From the NCBI GenBank assembly GCA_963693085.1, contig OY856411.1, positions 113,948,767-114,012,766 of the forward strand: 64,000 bases of DNA, written 5' to 3'. The position numbers and the translations under genes are program-made. Source of the DNA: Alisma plantago-aquatica (lineage: Eukaryota > Streptophyta > Magnoliopsida > Alismatales > Alismataceae). The notes below the pieces were generated by a model, which saw only the letters and a program-made list of their open reading frames with translations, was not told the origin of the DNA and made no database searches. Below are positions 58,906-64,000 of this stretch, in pieces; the stretch's first letter is position 1; each line of letters opens with the position of its first letter.

Positions 58906-59085
58906 ATTCAGAGGCATATGTTGCCAATTCGGAGGAGTGTTTACTCCAATTCAGAGGTGTTGCGGCACCAATTCAGGGCATAGCCACACCAATTCAGAGA
59001 CACCTCAGTGTCATTCAGAGGCATGTAGTGCCAATTCAGCGGTACCTTGGTACCAATTCAGGGCGTAGATAAGCCAATTCAGGAG
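58906..59085. repeat. 21-22 bp AATTCAG tandem array in B1 LTR
   Basis: Nine copies with ATTC at 58906, 58927, 58949, 58971, 58992, 59013, 59034, 59056 and 59077. Consensus begins AATTCAGAGGC; the second half varies (GTTGCC, ACTCC, GCACC, CACACC). Spacing is two turns of the helix. Confidence 0.92.
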
Positions 59086-59757
59086 GACTTATTGTATAAT
59101 GGTGACCACAATCAGATAAAAATCATAAGTAAAAGATACCTTAGTTTAGAGCATGCCCATAATCTCATCCATGAGTATGATGAGAGGGAATCAGATAAGA
59201 TAAGTATGACCCAAGCACTTTGGTGTAGGTCTTGAGATCCATGTACCAGTACATGTCTCTAGAATAAGATAAGATATGAAGATAAGAATTCATATTGAGA
59301 AATGAAATACCTTATGTTTCAGTTTACTCACAGTTTGATGTTAGTTCATGTTTATAATATCCAATTTTAGATCTTTAGAAATATATATTTTAGAATACTC
59401 ATGCCACTTACTCTAATGACTTTTTTTCCCAATACATGGCTGGGGATGTGATGTCTGTAGGATTTGGAGCAGCTACAGATCAAATGAACAAGTAAAGGTC
59501 TAGGAGATTTTCAAGCTTGTCTAGTGGGGTGCCATCTACCTATATGATCATGAGTATTGGAATATTTTTATTATGAACTTATGCATAAACATGATGTAGT
59601 TTTATGTTGACAACAAGCTATGTACGAATCAATTTTATAGTTTTGTAAAGTGTTTCATTTACTTTTATTGCAATGGTTATCATGTTTGTGACACTCCCAG
59701 AAAAGAAAAGAAAAAATTCTTCCGCACATGTGATATAAAAATCTGGGTGTTACAATA

Positions 59758-59769
59758 TGGTATCAGAGC
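59758..59769 (+). other. B1 primer-binding site
   Basis: TGGTATCAGAGC three bases after the LTR end at 59754, complementary to initiator-Met tRNA. Confidence 0.92.
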
Positions 59770-60144
59770 AATTTGGCAAATGGCCACTAGGCAGGTATGA
59801 TTCTCATAGTCACCCTAGATGAAGATAAGAGATTAGGGTTTAGGGATAGATTCCCAAGAAAAGATACAATGACCTAGAACGACTAAGAGTTTTCACCTTA
59901 GAAGAAATAGAGATGTCAGAGCTAGATGTTTACCTATTCTAGGTCTCATGTTTCAACCTAACCTTAGTTAATAATGTTGCTTATCCATTCTCAATGGTAA
60001 TTGCCAGCCAATTGAGAATTGAACAGGAATTTCATAAGCGCTAGACTTTTATGCATCTCTCCTTTCTTACTAGCCCATGTGGTATGGGACACATGTGTTA
60101 GTGGGTTAGTGAGGGATAGTATGTCAGGATCCCACATCTCTGGG

Positions 60145-60508
60145 TATGTGCCTGATCACCACATATCTAGGAATGCAGGAGTTACCTGAAGAACCCAAGG
60201 TTTGACAGTCATGTTCAACTAACGTTAGGAATTCATGACAAGGTTGAGGCAGATGCCCTAAGTATAGAGCCAAGTTTAGTTTCATAAACCCTAAATATGA
60301 GTTGAGAAGTATACCAAGGTAATAGATATGTGCCTGATCACCACATATCTAGGAATGCAGGAGTTACCTGAAGAACCCAAGGTTAGACAGTCATGTTCAA
60401 CTAACGTTAGGAATTCATGACAAGGTTGAGGTAGATGCCCTAAGTATAGAGCCAAGTTTAGTTTCATAAACCCTAAGTATGAGTTTCGAAGTAGACCAAG
60501 GTAATAGA
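60145..60508. repeat. 182-bp tandem duplication in B1 internal region
   Basis: GCCTGATCACCACATATCTA starts at 60150 and again at 60332, and the copies stay aligned through AGACCAAGGTAATAGATA. They differ at only a few sites, so the duplication is recent. Confidence 0.93.
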
Positions 60509-60639
60509 TAATACTCACATAGTTTTTTTTATAAAAATACATTACATATCTCTTTTCATGCAAAAGTTTGAACATAAGTGTGCCTTACAATAAATGAAGA
60601 GGTAAGCAGAACCCTAAGGTGGGTAGTAGCCTAGAGAAA

Positions 60640-60675
60640 TTTTGAGGACGAAATTTATTTTAAGGTGGGTAGAAT
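60640..60675 (+). other. B1 GAGGACGAAAT motif and polypurine tract
   Basis: TTTGAGGACGAAATTTATTT is followed by TAAGGTGGGTAGAAT directly before the LTR start at 60676. A second AAGGTGGGTAG occurs upstream at 60616-60626. Confidence 0.85.
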
Positions 60676-63600
60676 TGTAACATACTCAATTTCATAGCTA
60701 AAGTAAGCTTTTAATGTGGGGTTTTCTAGTAAAGGCATGCCAAGGAACATAATGAACATAACCATGGCTAGGTATGTAATTTAGTTCACAAAATGTGTAA
60801 TACAAGCCATATGAATGACCAATACACACATAATGAATTAAATGTGTATGATTGTAGTCAGTTGTATATGAATATAAATGAATTATTCCTATGAACAATA
60901 ATGTGACGAACATATAATATGATGAGTCCAGTTCATGACTTGAGCCTTAAACCTAGCTTAGGTCTTCATGTTTTGTAACTAAAGAAATATTGATCACATG
61001 TGTCATACATGAGCTTCAATTGAGAAATTATATTGATTGAAGACTTATTTTCATGATTTAGAATAAAATTAAGCTCATGGACTATTTGAAATACTAAGGG
61101 ATGGGCCATGTGCCCTAGAGCCCAATTCTAGCCCTATTGGACCAATTAAGTTTTACAAATAGGTCCTTGGAGTACAAATTGAGAATTAAGTATTGTGTGG
61201 TCATAATGAATGCTAAAATTATTTTTACAGAATAACAATTAGAGTATAAGATGGTGGGAGAAATTTCATATGATTTTGATGTATATAGTGGCCTAGGTAA
61301 TTAAATTAGTAATTATAATGTTTTTATTTGAAATACATGTTTGGAGTGTTTGTACCACGAGTTTTTACTTAAAATCTTGCTCATGTGAAGTTGATGATAA
61401 TATAGTATTTACCCAAAAATCTAAAGTCAAACTGAGCTATAGAGTGTGTTGTATAAATATTTCTTATATTTGGACTTTTATCAAAAAGAAGAAGAAAAAC
61501 AAAATAAAAAAGGGGCGACTCCATCCCAACACGGAATGGAGAGCGTCGCCTCCATTAGAAAAGACCCGAATAGAGTCCACAAAGGAGATGATCCCCCACA
61601 CGATCCAGACTCTAGTTTTCTATATTAACCATGGATCTGGAAAGCCTAGGGTTAGCCGAAGCTAAGGCTAAGATTTGACTGGAAACAAAGTCATAGAGAA
61701 GGAGAGCAAAGGAACCAAAGGGTGGGGTACTGTTGGCGGCGGTTAGATGGGCTGGAGGTTAGGGTTTCTCACCCTGACCCTTTGTTCACGCCGAGGATAT
61801 GTCGCCCACTCAGAGGAAGGGAGGTCGTAGATGAGGGGCCGCTCCGTGGAACTTCCGTGGCCGGAGGTGCGAGCTCCACCTTGCCGGAGAAAGCTGGTGT
61901 GGTGATGCCCTATTTTGGGCATGAAATAGGGGAAGTCCCCTTAACGCAGTCTGTGGAAGGGACAAAGGAGATGCAGCGGAAGAGGGGGATCTATGGATGA
62001 CCGTCATATCAACTTTGAATGACCAGAAATGCTTTGCTAAGGTGATTCTTCTAAAATTCATATCTTGAGCTACAGATCTTAGTTTGGGGCAAACAAGGTA
62101 CCTATGGAAATTTCTTTGAGTGTAATATCGTATAAAAATAGTTCAAGAGTATGGCTTTGATGCCTTATATTTATTATATTCTGGGTAGACAAAACTATAT
62201 GATTTGATGTTTTTCCAATTAAAAATAGTAAACACCTTTAGAAATTCATAAAAATTTTACTGAATGTGTATTTTGATATGTTTAACCTTAATTTAGAATA
62301 TTTCATATATGAAGTTTTAATGAGGTTTTTAATGTAAATCCTAATAAGGGTATTTTGGGTATTTCACCCATGATCTGATTTTTAAATGACCTGATATTTT
62401 AATTCATGATCCTCCTACATTATATGAATACTTTTTTGGAGATTTGATGAAGTTTCTTGTGCTATTATATTAGTATTTAGTTTTAGATGAGTAGCCATTA
62501 TGAAAGAATAATAAATGATTATCCTGACACAATAAGTGTTATATGTATGCCTAATTAGGTCTGATATTAGTGACGTGATAGTATTCTACTTTAATTTCTT
62601 AATTGAGTCAATAAGTTTAGAATATATAACTATGTTTGAGAATTGTTCTCATTATATGAAGTATATGTTCATATTAGTGCATAAGATGATTTATGTCTTA
62701 TTTGAGTATAAAGATAATATTTATTATATAGTATGAGTTTTATTTTATTTCAACGCTAAGATTTTATGGTGATTTTAGATTAAAGTTGTGTTTAGTCTAA
62801 ATAAGAACCCTAAGTTGGTATATATAGTTAGGAAGATGGGGTTTTGAGATTTAGAAATATAAAGAGGGAACATGTACTTGGACTTATAGAACTTTGATTA
62901 TATCCAGGTGATTAAGATTTAGAACATGAAATCAAGACTAAGTTAAGGACATCATCAGCACAAAAGGTAAGTGGTTCATGCCCATGAGTATTCATATCTA
63001 TCAAACTTAGCATATTTTTGTAAGACTTCATACTTTATGTGATCCAATGTTCTAAGATTTGATGCTAAGATATGCAAGTAAGATTTTGTATACATTCATA
63101 GATACATCCTTACATGTGCCTAGTATCTCGAGAAGAGATATGTTATGAAGATTTATAAGAATTGTAGGGACTCATGAACCAGGTTCATTAGAAAACTAAA
63201 GGATCATGTTTCTATAAGAACTATTAGTAATGATTCATATTGACAAATAAGACTACAAGATAAGATATGCAACCAAGATTGACAATGTGGGATAAGAATG
63301 TAGTAAGATTTCAAATAGAAACATGCCATTAAAATTTCATACATATGTAGATATCTAAGACTAGATTCCTTAGAATGAATAATATCTAGAATTTAATTAC
63401 AATATAAGAATATGAATTTCAGAATATTAAGACATGGTCTACTTTTAGAAATAAAGGTACTTTTGGGATCACAATGTATTGTAAAACTGAGTTCATGATG
63501 GAATTATAAGATAATGACACATTAAGTTATGATTAGGTTGCAATACAATATTTTATAAGATTTCTATTTTGATATTTAAGGTTTAATATGTAAGTTCATA

Positions 63601-64000
63601 TGCAAAGTTTTAGGGTAACATCATATTTTATAAGAAGGATTGAACCATCTTGTCATAATTGATATTTCTAGATATGTTGTACTTATGATACTTTCATAAG
63701 CTTGACTTAAGATACTTTGTATACTTAGTATTTCTATATTCATGTTAGATCCTTTCTCATAAGACATTAGACTCATTTATGATATAATTGGTATAATGAA
63801 GTAATCTTACCAAATAAGAGTTTTAGAATAAAGTTTACCCAGATAATGAGATACATGTTCAAATCCAATAATGGATTCAGTTTAGAACTTAAAAATAAGA
63901 TATTTATATTCATACTTAGACTACTCACTGTGTGAGTAGCCAGATTTTTGATAAAGATACATGATACAGGTTATAGATTCAATCTCAATTATGTAGTAAT
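60676..64000 (+). repeat. B1 3' LTR (first 3325 bp)
   Basis: Starts TGTAACATACTCAATTTCATAG and follows the 5' LTR colinearly to the window end (equivalent to about 58620). It includes the GC-rich patch at 61510-62000 and the TATA candidate near 62815-62830. The AATTCAG array would lie just beyond the window. Confidence 0.93.

Larger units (their letters stand above)
55296..59754 (+). repeat. B1 5' LTR (4459 bp)
   Basis: Ends are the inverted pair TGTAACA (55296) and TGTTACA (59748-59754). A good TATA box (TTGGTATATATAGTTAGG) lies at about 57434-57451, followed by an AT-rich downstream part. A GC-rich patch lies at about 56135-56640. A 21-22 bp array occupies 58906-59085. No convincing gene. 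Confidence 0.93.
59755..60675 (+). other. B1 internal region, noncoding
   Basis: 921 bp. It holds the primer site, about 380 bp of unrecognised sequence, a 182-bp tandem duplication, and the 3' end with GAGGACGAAAT and the polypurine tract. Far too short for gag or pol. Confidence 0.88.
55296..64000 (+). mobile_element. Element B1: LARD-like LTR retrotransposon, 3' end outside window
   Basis: 5' LTR 55296-59754 (4459 bp), primer site 59758-59769, internal region of only 921 bp without any recognisable gene, polypurine tract, and 3' LTR from 60676. The GAGGACGAAATTTATTTT motif before the 3' LTR and the initiator-Met primer site point to Ty3/gypsy ancestry. It has no gag or pol, so it is non-autonomous. 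LTR copies differ by a few percent by eye. Confidence 0.92.

Overview
The window reads as nuclear DNA of a flowering plant with a large, repeat-rich genome. I found no intact host gene, tRNA, rRNA or CRISPR array. Nearly every base can be assigned to LTR retrotransposons (Ty3/gypsy and Ty1/copia), most of them decayed and nested inside one another, or to one long minisatellite. The plant assignment rests on initiator-Met tRNA primer sites, an Athila-type gypsy element with an env-like third gene and a tRNA-Asp type primer site, and very long LTRs of the LARD kind.

Left half (1-36041), minus strand. Outer element A1 runs from before the window start to 34654. Its 5' LTR (right side) is split by element A2 (6530-30361), which is flanked by a perfect GTTAG target duplication. 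A2's 3' LTR (left side) is split in turn by an Athila element (8076-19631). A1 and A2 belong to one family: LTRs of about 5.5 and 6.1 kb, short internal regions, a broken gag in A1, only a gag stub in A2, and no pol in either. The Athila element keeps the whole gag-pol frame (seven in-frame stops) and an env-like frame (two stops), but both of its outer LTR ends were lost in deletions that also removed about 1.9 kb of A2. A1 itself interrupts the 3' LTR (34655-35872) of an older element of family B.

Middle (36042-47726). A degenerate Ty1/copia element (copia C, minus strand, 36042-42720) has both LTRs and all domains, broken by stops and two frameshifts. Its outer edge abuts a 3.9 kb minisatellite (42721 to about 46600) made of TGTACA-rich units, about 102 bp on the left changing to exactly 32 bp on the right. 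An AT-rich unassigned spacer follows.

Right half (47727-64000), plus strand. A second copia element (copia D) is interrupted inside its reverse transcriptase by a 4184 bp solo LTR related to family A (51078-55261, perfect GATCT duplication). Only 29-34 bp further on it is interrupted again by family-B element B1 (5' LTR 55296-59754, 0.92 kb internal region, 3' LTR from 60676 past the window end).

The most unusual feature is that several unrelated or divergent gypsy elements have noncoding DNA packed with their own short CpG-containing word: AAACGG..CCGTTT hairpins in family A, TCGATACCATCGA hairpins in Athila, CGATATG/CCCGACA words in the solo LTR, and an ACGGCCGT patch in A1. In the solo LTR the words lie in the part of the LTR equivalent to the hairpin part of family A. 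No process I know of fully explains this, and it is my candidate for something undescribed.
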